Source: Solirubrobacterales bacterium
Lineage (GTDB): Bacteria > Actinomycetota > Thermoleophilia > Solirubrobacterales > 70-9
Direction of reading: 5' to 3'
DNA: 64,000 bases
Assembly (NCBI GenBank): GCA_035573435.1
Contig: DATMZR010000031.1
Location: forward strand, 278,066-342,065
Position 1 is the first letter of the stretch, and each line of letters opens with the position of its first letter. This document shows, one piece after another, positions 41,113 to 48,839 of this stretch. The notes beneath the pieces were generated by a model. It was given only the letters and a program-made list of their open reading frames with translations. It did no database searches and was not told where the DNA came from. The translations under genes and the position numbers were made by a program.

Positions 41113-42422
41113 TCGTCGGAGATTCCCTTGAGCTGCTGGGCGCCCCGATCCGCGAATGAAATCCCCGATCCGGCGACCAGATCCTTGACGGTGCTGGAGA
41201 CGAGCACTTCGCCGGCGGCGGCCAGAGCGCCGATGCGGGCCGCGATGTGCACCGCGATCCCGCCGACGTCGCCGTCCATCAGCTCGACCTCGCCGCAGTG
41301 CAGGCCGATGCGCACCTCCAGGTCAAGCGAGCGGGCCGCCTCGGCGATTTCACGCCCGCAGCGGATCCCCCGCGCCGGGCCGTCGAAGGTGGCGAGGTAG
41401 CCGTCGCCGAGCGTCTTCACCTCTCGTCCGCCGAACCGCCCCAGCTCGCGCCGCACCGCCGCCTGATGCGCTGAAAGCAGCTCGCGCCAGCGCGCGTCTC
41501 CGACCTCCGCGGCTCGTTCCGTCGAGCCGACGATGTCCGTGAACATCACTGTGGCCAGGACGCGGTCGGGCTCGGGTACGGAGCGGGCGCCGGTCAGGAA
41601 CTCCTCGGTCTCCCCGAGCACGTCCTCGGCGTCTCCCGCCCACGGAAGGTGGTCGAGTCCGGGGAGCTCCACGTAGCGCGCGCCTGGGATCTGCGATGCG
41701 AGCTCCTCCCCGGCGCGCCGATTTACCACGCGGTCCCCGCGCCGGTGGAGGACGAGCGTCGGAACCTGGATCGTGGGCAGGATGGCTCGCACATCGATGT
41801 CCAGGAACATCTCGAAGATCTGCTGAACCATCGCCGGACTCGCGGCGGAGCGCTCAAAACGGGCCGTGAACTCCACCGCTTCGGGATCGCCTGCGAGGCT
41901 CGGAGCGAAGAGCTCAACCATTCCCTCGGCCTGCTGCCCCCAGTAGGGGGCGATGAACTCGGCGGCGGACTCGCGAAGCGCCTCTGCGGGTGTGGCCCAT
42001 GGGTAGTCCGGCGCCTCGGTGGTGCGTCCCATGGCGCCGTGGAGAACCAAAGCGCTCACTCGCTCGGGGTGGGTGGCCGCGAAGAGGACGCCCATCGGAC
42101 CCCCCTCGGAGACCCCAAAGATGGCTGCCCGCTCCGACCCGGCAGCGTCCATGACAGCCCGAACGTCGTCGATCCGCTGCTCCAGGGTCGGCGCCTCGGT
42201 CACGGGATCGGACAGTCCGGTGCCGCGCTTGTCGAAGATCATCAGCCGCGAGAACCCGCTGAGGCGCTCGAAGAAACGAGCCATGGGAGGCGATTCCCAC
42301 TGGAGCTCGAGGTGTGTCGTGAACCCGAGCACCAGAACCAGGTCGATCGGGCCGTCCCCGACGACCTGGTAGGCGATCGAGACGTCACCGGACTTGGCGT
42401 ATTGCGTCGGCGGCGACTTCAT
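41085..42422 (-). CDS. Alpha/beta-hydrolase fused to class III adenylate/guanylate cyclase domain
   Basis: The protein is 445 residues, starting at the ATG that overlaps the ligase stop. Residues ~1-270 are an alpha/beta hydrolase with nucleophile Ser105 in GVSEGG and the His of LPGLDHLPW. Residues ~290-445 are a class III cyclase: FTDIVGSTERA and KTLGDGYLATF supply the two metal Asps, and the Lys before TLGDG is the adenine-selecting type. The transition-state Asn of the VNxAAR motif is His here (AVHIAARI), as in relatives of this fusion. So a ligand-sensing hydrolase domain may control cAMP. Confidence 0.9.
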   Translation of the reverse strand: MKSPPTQYAKSGDVSIAYQVVGDGPIDLVLVLGFTTHLELQWESPPMARFFERLSGFSRLMIFDKRGTGLSDPVTEAPTLEQRIDDVRAVMDAAGSERAAIFGVSEGGPMGVLFAATHPERVSALVLHGAMGRTTEAPDYPWATPAEALRESAAEFIAPYWGQQAEGMVELFAPSLAGDPEAVEFTARFERSAASPAMVQQIFEMFLDIDVRAILPTIQVPTLVLHRRGDRVVNRRAGEELASQIPGARYVELPGLDHLPWAGDAEDVLGETEEFLTGARSVPEPDRVLATVMFTDIVGSTERAAEVGDARWRELLSAHQAAVRRELGRFGGREVKTLGDGYLATFDGPARGIRCGREIAEAARSLDLEVRIGLHCGEVELMDGDVGGIAVHIAARIGALAAAGEVLVSSTVKDLVAGSGISFADRGAQQLKGISDEWRLFAVAP

Positions 42423-43996
42423 GGGTTTCGCGTACCGACCTCCGCGTCGCTGCGCGCGAGCCGGGCGCGAAGGAGCTTCTTGTCGAACTTGCCCACGGAC
42501 GTCTTGGGAACCTCGTCCATGAACTCGAAGCGCTCCGGGATCCACCACTTGGCGACCCGATCTGCGAGGTGCTCCCGGAGCGCGTCCGCGTCCACGTTCC
42601 CGCCGGCACGGCGGACCACGCAGGCGCACGGCCGCTCGCCCCAGCGTTCGTCGGGGACCGCGATCACGCTGGCCTCGACCACATCGGGGTGGGCCATGAT
42701 CTCGTTCTCGAGCTGCACCGAGGAGATCCACTCGCCGCCCGATTTGACCAGGTCCTTGGTCCGATCGACGAGCCTGATGAACGCATCGCTCTCGAGCTCG
42801 GCGACGTCACCGGTGCGGAGCCATCCGTCGTCGGTGAACTTCTCGTCGCCGCCCGGCTCGCGGTAGTAGGCACGCGCGATCCATGGGCCGCGGACCTGAA
42901 GCTCGCCACCCGAGTCGGAATCGATGCGGAACTCGACCAGTGGCAGGATCCGGCCCTGGCTGGCTCGCAGCGCATTGGCCTCGTCGTCCGAGAGATCGAC
43001 CCCGGCCGGCAGGCGGGACACCGCGGCCAGCGGACTGGTCTCAGTCATCCCCCAGCCCTGGACCAGCGGCACGCCAAAGCGCTCCTCGAAGGCGCGGATC
43101 AGCGGCTCGGGGACGGCCGAGCCGCCCGCCTTGAGCTCCCGCACCCTGGAGAGGTCGGGCGGCGGATCGAGCTCGAGGAAGCCGTTCCAGATCGTCGGTA
43201 CGCCGGCGCTCCAGGTGACGCCCTCGGCTGCGATCAGCTCAGCCAGCCCTTGCGGAGTGAGGTCGGGACCCGGCAGGACCTGCCTCGCCCCGAGCATCGT
43301 GGCCACGTACGGGATGCCCCATGCCATGGCGTGGAACATGGGCACTACGGGCATCACCGAGTCGGCCTCGCGCATTCCCATCGAGTCGGGTAACGCGGCG
43401 CCGAGGGTATGGAGGACGATCGAGCGGTGGGAGTAGAGCACCCCCTTTGGCCGGCCGGTGGTGCCGCTCGTGTAGCACATCGCCGCCGCCGTGTTCTCAT
43501 GGAGCTCGGGGAACTCGAAGTTCGGGTCGCCGCCCGCCACCAGCTCCTCGTACTCGAGCGCCCCCCGGCGCTCGCCCGGACCGTCGGGCATCAGGACCTC
43601 GTGGTCGGTGTCGTCGAAGCGCGGCATCGCCGAGGCCAGCGAGCCGTCGAGGAAGATCACCCGGTCCTCAGCGTGCTCGACGATGTAGCGGAGGTCCTCC
43701 TCGAACAGCCGGATGTTGAGCGTGTGCAGAACGGCCCCAATGCTTGGCACGGCGAGGTAGAGCTCCAGGTGGCGCAGCGAGTTCCAGGCGAAACTCGCGA
43801 CTCGATCCCCGGGGCCCACTCCGAGCTCGCCCAGCGAGGAGGCCAGGCGCCGAGCCCGCTCGACGATCCGCGCGTAAGTCGAATGCTCCACGCCTTCCTG
43901 CGTCCGCGCGACCACCTCCCGGTGGCCGAACACCGTCTCCGCTCGTTCCGCGATCTGCTTGACGAGGAGCGGGCGATCCATCATCAACCCATCCAA
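42419..43996 (-). CDS. Medium/long-chain fatty acid-CoA ligase (AMP-binding)
   Basis: The 525-residue protein has the P-loop-like YTSGTTGRPKGVLYSHRS (~175-192), GWGMTETSPLAAVS (~310-323), GDVAELESDAFIRLVDRTKDLVKSGGEWIS (hinge) and the C-terminal catalytic Lys in PKTSVGKFDKKLLR. It activates an acid to acyl-AMP and then acyl-CoA. The ATG at 43996 is used; further ATGs lie four and five codons in. It is the first gene of an overlapping run with the hydrolase-cyclase and CYTH genes. Confidence 0.93.
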   Translation of the reverse strand: MDGLMMDRPLLVKQIAERAETVFGHREVVARTQEGVEHSTYARIVERARRLASSLGELGVGPGDRVASFAWNSLRHLELYLAVPSIGAVLHTLNIRLFEEDLRYIVEHAEDRVIFLDGSLASAMPRFDDTDHEVLMPDGPGERRGALEYEELVAGGDPNFEFPELHENTAAAMCYTSGTTGRPKGVLYSHRSIVLHTLGAALPDSMGMREADSVMPVVPMFHAMAWGIPYVATMLGARQVLPGPDLTPQGLAELIAAEGVTWSAGVPTIWNGFLELDPPPDLSRVRELKAGGSAVPEPLIRAFEERFGVPLVQGWGMTETSPLAAVSRLPAGVDLSDDEANALRASQGRILPLVEFRIDSDSGGELQVRGPWIARAYYREPGGDEKFTDDGWLRTGDVAELESDAFIRLVDRTKDLVKSGGEWISSVQLENEIMAHPDVVEASVIAVPDERWGERPCACVVRRAGGNVDADALREHLADRVAKWWIPERFEFMDEVPKTSVGKFDKKLLRARLARSDAEVGTRNP

Positions 43997-44036
43997 CGCA
44001 TCATCTTCCTCGGCCGCATCGACCGAGCGGGGGAGT

Positions 44037-44219
44037 CTACGTGCGTTCGATTGGCGAGGCCAGCCGCTGGGCGGCGTCGTCGCCGTTGCCGCGCGCCTCG
44101 CCCGTCATCTGGTAGCTCAGGTACCAGATCAGATGCCGGGTCGCCCCGACACCAACGTTCAGCGGTGTCAAGAGCCGCTTCATCGCCCCCATCGACCCTA
44201 ATACCCGCGCGAGGTTCAT
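44037..44219 (-). CDS. 60-residue hypothetical protein
   Basis: The 43997-44273 interval holds only this ORF. The sequence MKRLLTPLNVGVGATRHLIWYLSYQMTGEARGNGDDAAQRL reads like a real amphipathic protein and not like a shadow frame: it uses the expected aromatic residues and has a Gly-rich turn. Codon use is normal for the genome. No Shine-Dalgarno or -10 is clear. It lies upstream of the ligase on the same strand and could be its first operon member. Confidence 0.45.
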   Translation of the reverse strand: MNLARVLGSMGAMKRLLTPLNVGVGATRHLIWYLSYQMTGEARGNGDDAAQRLASPIERT

Positions 44220-44273
44220 GCGATGCGGTCACCGGGCTACGGGGTAGCGCAGTTACCTGGTAAGGGTTAACCC

Positions 44274-44672
44274 ATGAGAATCCTGATCGTCGGCGAGGGC
44301 GGTGCGGCCCCCGCGCTCGAGGGCGCGCTCGAGGGCGCGGGAATGGACGTTGAGCATGCCTCGGAGGGCGAGCTGTCCGTTCCCGGCGGCGACGAGGTGG
44401 GCGAGCTGGCCGGCGCCCTGCTCGCGTTCGACCGGCTCTTCTCCGACGACCCGCCGGACGCGGTGCTGGTCCTGTCGGCCTCGAATCTGGCGCTCTCCGC
44501 CGTCTTGGTGGCCACCAAGCTTCAGATCCCGGTCGCGACCCTGGCTGAAGGTTCGCCGGGGAGCCCCGCGCCCGGAATGAACGGTCGCCTTGTCGAGCAG
44601 CTCGCCGACGGCACGGTCGCCGATGACCCGGCCACAATTGCCACCAGCCTCCGCGACCTGATCGCCGCCTGA
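44274..44672 (+). CDS. Mini-protein resembling the N-domain of UDP-GlcNAc 2-epimerase (WecB-like)
   Basis: The 132-residue protein starts MRILIVGEGGAAPALEGALEGAG. It contains LAGALLAFDRLFSDDPPDAVLVLSASNLALSAVLVATKLQIPVATLAEGSPG, which follows the WecB segment where a GDTTTALAAA-like loop precedes IPVxHVEAG. The conserved catalytic acids of the second domain are missing because the second domain is absent; a final RLVEQLADGTVADDPATIA could mimic it. It sits 52 bases upstream of a nucleotide-sugar dehydrogenase. It may be a binding or regulatory relative. Confidence 0.6.
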   Translation: MRILIVGEGGAAPALEGALEGAGMDVEHASEGELSVPGGDEVGELAGALLAFDRLFSDDPPDAVLVLSASNLALSAVLVATKLQIPVATLAEGSPGSPAPGMNGRLVEQLADGTVADDPATIATSLRDLIAA

Positions 44673-44710
44673 GCGACCTTCGGCTGCGCGTGCCGGTCCA
44701 CCGATCAACC

Positions 44711-44716
44711 TACACT
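44711..44716 (+). promoter_or_regulatory. -10 element TACACT for the nucleotide-sugar dehydrogenase
   Basis: TACACT ends eight bases before the ATG at 44725. Confidence 0.45.
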
Positions 44717-44724
44717 TAGCCGCT

Positions 44725-45972
44725 ATGAAGGTTGGGATCATCGGGCTGGGCTACGTGGGCCTGCCACTTGCTGTCGCCTTTGCGGAGGCCGGGTGCGAGG
44801 TGGTCGGCGTGGACATCGACGGCCGCCGCGTCGAGCGCCTTCGCCGCTCGGAGTCCGACGTCGAGGACGTCTCGTCGGAGCGCCTTCGGGCGGTCGCCGA
44901 ACGCTTCACCGCTACGGACGAATACAGGGGCCTCGCCGGCTGCGAGGCGATCGTGATCGCCGTTCCGACGCCGCTTGCCAACCATCGCGAGCCCGACCTC
45001 GGCTATCTGGTGGACGCGGCGACCCAGCTGTCGCGGGTCCTGCACGAGGGCCGGCTGGTGGTGCTCGAATCGACCACATATCCGGGCACCACGCGAGAGC
45101 GCCTGCTCCCGATCCTCGAGGAGTCTGGTTTGGCGGCTGGTCGCGAGTTCAACCTCGCCTACTCGCCAGAGCGCATCGACCCCGGCCGCACGGACCACTC
45201 GATCCGCACCACGCCGAAGATCGTCGGCGGCGTCACCGACGAGTGCTGCCGGCGCGCAGCGGAGCTGTATCGGCTGATCTGCGACGAGGTCGTGGAGGTT
45301 TCCTCGCCGGAGGTGGCCGAGCTGACCAAACTGCTCGAGAACATCTTCCGCTCGGTCAACATCGCGCTGGTCAACGAGCTCGCCCAGCTCTGCGACCGGA
45401 TGGGGATCGACGTCTGGGAGGTCGTCGACGCGGCGGCGACCAAGCCCTTCGGCTTCATGCGCTTCGAGCCCGGCCCGGGGATGGGCGGGCATTGCCTGCC
45501 GGTGGACCCCTTCTACCTCGCATTCAAGGCCCGCGAGCACGACTTCTACACCGAGTTCATCGAGCTGGCCGGAAAGCTCAATCAGGCGCAGCCGCAGTTC
45601 TGCGTCGAGAAGATCGACCGCACGCTCAATCAGGCCCGCAAGCCGGTGCGTGGCTCGCGGATCCTGGTGCTGGGCGTCGCCTACAAATCCGGCGTCGGCG
45701 ATCTGCGCGAGTCCCCTGCCGTGAAGATCATCAGGAGCCTGCGCGAGCTGGGCGCCGACGTCGCCTACCACGACTCGCACATCCCTGAGTTGCCGGAGTT
45801 CTCGCTTGCCTCGGCGGAGCTGGAGACGGAGCTCGGGCAGGCCGACCTCGTCGTCATCGTCACCGCTCATCCGGAGGTCGACTTTGAGCGGGTGGTGCGC
45901 GAGGCGGCATTGGTGCTCGACTTCCGCGGCGTGACGCGGGGCATGGGAGCGAAGAACCTGGTCAGATTGTGA
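44725..45972 (+). CDS. Nucleotide-sugar dehydrogenase (UDP-ManNAcA/UDP-GlcA type)
   Basis: The 415-residue protein starts KVGIIGLGYVGLPLAVAFAEAG (NAD site). It has YSPERIDPGRTDHSI, ELTKLLENIFRSVNIALVNELA and the catalytic Cys in GPGMGGHCLPVDPFYL (~256), then LVLGVAYKSGVGDLRESPA (second Rossmann domain). It oxidises a UDP-sugar 6-OH twice to a uronic acid for cell-surface glycans. The PGRTDHSIRTTPKIVGG region is of the WecC/UDP-N-acetylmannosamine-like group, not the classical UDP-glucose type; the exact substrate is open. Confidence 0.9.
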   Translation: MKVGIIGLGYVGLPLAVAFAEAGCEVVGVDIDGRRVERLRRSESDVEDVSSERLRAVAERFTATDEYRGLAGCEAIVIAVPTPLANHREPDLGYLVDAATQLSRVLHEGRLVVLESTTYPGTTRERLLPILEESGLAAGREFNLAYSPERIDPGRTDHSIRTTPKIVGGVTDECCRRAAELYRLICDEVVEVSSPEVAELTKLLENIFRSVNIALVNELAQLCDRMGIDVWEVVDAAATKPFGFMRFEPGPGMGGHCLPVDPFYLAFKAREHDFYTEFIELAGKLNQAQPQFCVEKIDRTLNQARKPVRGSRILVLGVAYKSGVGDLRESPAVKIIRSLRELGADVAYHDSHIPELPEFSLASAELETELGQADLVVIVTAHPEVDFERVVREAALVLDFRGVTRGMGAKNLVRL

Positions 45973-46661
45973 GCGGGCTGCTCCAGCGGGCCCTCCGCCG
46001 GGGCGTCCGCCGTCGCGCGGACCGGCTTACCGTCGGCCTCGCGGGCCTGGCTGTGGCGACGGCCGGCAGCGTCCTGGCTGGTGAGGCGGTGCGGCTGGCG
46101 CGGCGGCGGGTGCGGCGATCCGAGTCGCCCGCCGGAGGGCACCGAACAGCCGGGCAGGCGCTCGAGACCGCGGGCCGGGCGACCCAGGACACGGTTGCGG
46201 TGGCCAGGGAGGGCTACGAGGCGACACCCCGCCACGAGACGGTGCTCTTCAACCTGCTCACCGGGTTCGTCTTGGCCTTCGCGTTGATCCGGCTCTCCAC
46301 GGCTGGGATTCGCGGCGGCTGGTGGCCGTTCGGGAACGTTCGGCTCGGGGGCCGTCACATCCACCACTTCGTGCCGGGGATCCTGATCACGTTCGGCGCC
46401 GGCACCCTGGCGCTGCTCAGCGACGACGCACGCCTCGAGGAGTTTCTGGCGGTTCCCTTCGGGGCGGGAATCGGTCTCACGGTCGACGAAGCGGCGCTCT
46501 TGCTGGACCTCCGGGACGTCTACTGGACCCGTGAGGGCGTGCTCAGCGTCCAGCTGAGCTTTGGTTTGGTTGCCACCCTTGGCGGCACCATCCTCGCCCT
46601 TCGCATGCTCCGCCGCGGGGAGGAGCGAGTCGAGGCGGCCGGCCTGATCCCGGCGGCCTGA
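45969..46661 (+). CDS. Conserved actinobacterial integral membrane protein
   Basis: The 230-residue protein has an Arg-rich N-terminus with a helix (~18-36), a ~60-residue linker and about four helices from residue ~85. LGGRHIHHFVPGILITFGAGTLALL and a DEAALLLDLRDVYWTREGVLSVQLSFGLVAT segment are conserved in actinobacteria, and the HHxxPG and DEA motifs could bind metal. Function unknown. The GTG start overlaps the dehydrogenase stop (GTGA), so a role in surface polysaccharide is possible. Confidence 0.78.
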   Translation: MSGLLQRALRRGVRRRADRLTVGLAGLAVATAGSVLAGEAVRLARRRVRRSESPAGGHRTAGQALETAGRATQDTVAVAREGYEATPRHETVLFNLLTGFVLAFALIRLSTAGIRGGWWPFGNVRLGGRHIHHFVPGILITFGAGTLALLSDDARLEEFLAVPFGAGIGLTVDEAALLLDLRDVYWTREGVLSVQLSFGLVATLGGTILALRMLRRGEERVEAAGLIPAA

Positions 46662-46699
46662 GCGCGAGAGCCGCCTTCCGCCAGCCGTCCGGAGCCGGA

Positions 46700-47020
46700 T
46701 CAGGCGCGGACGACGGCCTCCTCCTCAGCCGCTTCGAGGATCCGATCCAAAAGGCCCGGGAACCGTGCATCGAGGTCTGCGCGTCGAAGGCTCGTCAGCC
46801 GCAAGGTGGCCTCCTGCCGCTGGCGGATGACCCCTGCCTCGCGCAGGACCTTGAAGTGGTGCGTCATGGTCGATTTGGTCACCGGGAACCCGAAGCTGCC
46901 GCAAGGGCGCTCGCTGTCGGCCTCGGCGAGCTCGCGGGCGATCCGCAGCCGCACCGGATCGCTGAGCGCGTGGAGCACGCCCTCGAGCTGGATCTCGTTG
47001 CGCTCCGGGTGGGAGATCAT
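46700..47020 (-). CDS. ArsR-like winged-helix transcriptional regulator
   Basis: The 106-residue protein reads LEGVLHALSDPVRLRIARELAEADSERPCGSFGFPVTKSTMTHHFKVLREAGVIRQRQEA, a helix-turn-helix of the ArsR/SmtB class. The single Cys (in ERPCGSF) could be a sensing residue, but the CxC metal motif is absent. The ATG at 47020 has TACAAT six bases upstream; a longer frame to 47092 runs through the promoter. It is divergent from a 56-residue ORF with a shared palindrome. Confidence 0.88.
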   Translation of the reverse strand: MISHPERNEIQLEGVLHALSDPVRLRIARELAEADSERPCGSFGFPVTKSTMTHHFKVLREAGVIRQRQEATLRLTSLRRADLDARFPGLLDRILEAAEEEAVVRA

Positions 47021-47026
47021 GCCTCG

Positions 47027-47056
47027 ATTGTACGACATTCGCCGTACTTTGGTACG
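47027..47056. promoter_or_regulatory. ArsR-family divergent promoter and operator
   Basis: Minus-strand -10 TACAAT (47027-47032) serves the regulator. The inverted repeat CGTAC-TTTG-GTACG (47043-47056) covers its -35 and overlaps TACTTT and TACGAT -10-like sequences for the divergent gene. A further GTACGACATTCG/GTACGATGTTCG near-direct repeat spans the same area. Confidence 0.6.
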
Positions 47057-47109
47057 ATGTTCGACGAACTTCGAACTACCCCCTACTTCCACTCCAGGAG
47101 GAACGCCAA

Positions 47110-47280
47110 ATGAGGACTGAAAGCCGACCCACGCGCCTCGAGCCCCGGGCCCCGAGTCGGGCGTCAGAGCGCCGGCTCGAGGCCCTGGTGGCCGCGTACA
47201 TCCACGAGCTGTCGTCGCGTCACCACGCCGAGCGCGAGGCCACGAGGGCCGAGCCGGACCCCGGCGAGCTTCGGAGCTGA
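47110..47280 (+). CDS. 56-residue charged protein divergent from arsR
   Basis: AGGAGG lies eight bases before the ATG. The product is almost entirely charged: RPTRLEPRAPSRASERRLE, then LVAAYIHELSSRHHAEREA as a likely helix, then a Pro/Asp tail. It has no Cys and no membrane segment. Placement behind an ArsR-type operator suggests regulation with the regulator. No family recognised. Confidence 0.6.
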   Translation: MRTESRPTRLEPRAPSRASERRLEALVAAYIHELSSRHHAEREATRAEPDPGELRS

Positions 47281-47302
47281 CACCCGCTGCCGCGCCCGGC
47301 GT

Positions 47303-48046
47303 CTACTCGGGCGGGCGGACGGTTCGGTAGCGGCCGAAGAGCTCGCCATCGTGTTCCAGGAGCCAGGCGAGCTCCAGGGGCCGCTCCAGGGCCGGCAGGC
47401 CGGTGACCAGGCCGGGCCCCTCACCCCCTGCGAGCTTGGGCGCGTGGGTGACGAACAGCTCGTCGACCAGGCCGGCTTCGATCAGCTGGGCGTGCAGAAT
47501 GGGTCCACCCTCGCACAGCAGCGTTCGCACCCCCCGCTCGGTGCGCAGGTGGTTGAGCGCGGCGGCCAGCTCAACGCGATCCTCGTGGCGAACCACGGTC
47601 ACCGGGGTTCGGGTCTTCGGCGCCTCGGTCTCGGAGGCGGTGAAGATCAACACCTCGCCGGCTCCGTCGGTGAACAGCCCAGCGTCCCACGGGACGTCGA
47701 GTCGGCCGCTCACCACCACCGCGAGGGGGTCTTGCGAGAGCCCGTCCCCCTCGCGCCGAGCGCGCTGGTCGGGATCGGGCACCACGCGGCCGTAGCGCTC
47801 AGCTCGCAGGGTGCCCGCGCCGATCAACACCGCGTCCACCTTGGTGCGGAGTCCAACCAGCATCTGGGTGTCGGTGTCGCTGCCGATCGCCCCGGAGCGA
47901 CCCTGGATGGTCGCCCGACCATCGAGCGTGACCGCGAAATTGGTGATCACGTAGGGACGATCATCGTGGGCTCTGCTTGCCAGCTCGAGACCGTCGAGCT
48001 GCTGCTCAACGCTCGTCGGGCCGGGGTCGGGAAGCAGGCGGCGCAC
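47303..48046 (-). CDS. Pyrimidine reductase/RibD C-terminal domain protein
   Basis: The 247-residue protein begins VRRLLPDPGPTSVEQQLDGLE, then PYVITNFAVTLDGRATIQGRSGAIGSDTD (first strand with the conserved DG), VDAVLIGAGTLRAERYGRVVPDP (NADP loop) and TLLCEGGPILHAQLIEAGLVDELFVTHAPKLAGG. It reduces a ribosylamino-pyrimidine-like substrate with NADPH. The deaminase half of RibD is absent. The GTG at 48046 lies eight bases after the RpiB stop and is preferred, since the longer frame would lie in rpiB. Confidence 0.88.
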   Translation of the reverse strand: MRRLLPDPGPTSVEQQLDGLELASRAHDDRPYVITNFAVTLDGRATIQGRSGAIGSDTDTQMLVGLRTKVDAVLIGAGTLRAERYGRVVPDPDQRARREGDGLSQDPLAVVVSGRLDVPWDAGLFTDGAGEVLIFTASETEAPKTRTPVTVVRHEDRVELAAALNHLRTERGVRTLLCEGGPILHAQLIEAGLVDELFVTHAPKLAGGEGPGLVTGLPALERPLELAWLLEHDGELFGRYRTVRPPE

Positions 48047-48054
48047 CGGGCGAG

Positions 48055-48501
48055 CTACTCGGGAGCCTCGATCTCCGAGAGGTGCGCGATGTTGGCCTGA
48101 TCCTGCGCGTCGGAGCTTGGGCCGGAGTCGAACCAGGCGTCCAGAATCTCTCCGAGCTCGGCCTGGGAGGTTGCGCGCAGGCTGAGCGCGAGCACGTTCG
48201 CATCGTTCCATCTGCGGGCGCCGGCGGCCGTTTGCGCGTCGCCGCACAGGGCAGCCCTCACTCCGGGAACCTTGTTGGCCGCGATCGAGGCGCCCGTGCC
48301 CGTCCAGCAGCAGACGATCGCCTGGTCCGTGCGGCCCTCGGCTACGTCGCGGGCGGCGGCCTCGCTGGCCCAGGCCCAATCGTCGCGCTCGGCATCGCTG
48401 AGCGCCCCGTGGGCGATCGGCTCGTGGCCCCGGGTGCGCAGCTCCTCGACGATCGCCTCCGCGATCCCCACCCGCTCGTCCGCTGCGACTGCCACACGCA
48501 T
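48055..48501 (-). CDS. rpiB: RpiB/LacAB family sugar-phosphate isomerase
   Basis: The 148-residue protein starts MRVAVAADERVGIAEAIVEEL, continues CCWTGTGASIAANKVPGVRAALCGDAQTA, with the catalytic Cys at the start of CCWTG, and DANVLALSLRATSQAELGEILDAWF. It interconverts ribose 5-phosphate and ribulose 5-phosphate. It sits with the pyrimidine reductase, both feeding ribose phosphate or riboflavin metabolism. The ATG at 48501 is preferred to a TTG two codons upstream. Confidence 0.88.
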   Translation of the reverse strand: MRVAVAADERVGIAEAIVEELRTRGHEPIAHGALSDAERDDWAWASEAAARDVAEGRTDQAIVCCWTGTGASIAANKVPGVRAALCGDAQTAAGARRWNDANVLALSLRATSQAELGEILDAWFDSGPSSDAQDQANIAHLSEIEAPE

Positions 48502-48507
48502 GCCCAA

Positions 48508-48513
48508 AGCTTA
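48508..48513 (-). promoter_or_regulatory. -10 element TAAGCT for rpiB
   Basis: Minus-strand TAAGCT ends six bases before the ATG at 48501. A plus-strand TAGGGT near 48517-48522 could serve the SCO4226-like gene in the opposite direction. Confidence 0.45.
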
Positions 48514-48553
48514 GGTATAGGGTCCGCCGACCACCAAACCGGAGAGGAGGCCG

Positions 48554-48838
48554 ATGAACACCTACGTAATCCTGCGACGCAGCGGCTGGAAGTCACCCGG
48601 AGACCTCGAGGCTGCCGCCGAGCGGTCGCGTCAGGTAGGCGACGAGGAGATGTCGGACGACATCCGCTGGATTCGGAGCTACGTGCTCGAGGAGGGCGGC
48701 AGCTCGGTGGGAACGGTGTGCGTCTACCAGGCGACCAGTCCCGAGGCGATCCGCGATCACGCCTCGCGGGCGGACCTGCCCGTCGACGAGGTGATCCCCG
48801 TCGCCGACACGGTCCTGGTTCGACCCGACCCGGACTGA
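48554..48838 (+). CDS. DUF4242/SCO4226-like small protein
   Basis: The 94-residue protein is a ferredoxin-like fold: NTYVILRRSGWKSPGDLEAAAERS, IRWIRSYVLEEGGSSVGTVCVYQATSPEAIRDHASRADLPVDEVIPVADTVL. The Streptomyces SCO4226 relative binds nickel at a dimer interface. Metal binding here is not shown. GGAGAGGAGG lies six bases before the ATG. It ends two bases before the convergent sulfotransferase. Confidence 0.82.
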   Translation: MNTYVILRRSGWKSPGDLEAAAERSRQVGDEEMSDDIRWIRSYVLEEGGSSVGTVCVYQATSPEAIRDHASRADLPVDEVIPVADTVLVRPDPD

Positions 48839-48839
48839 G

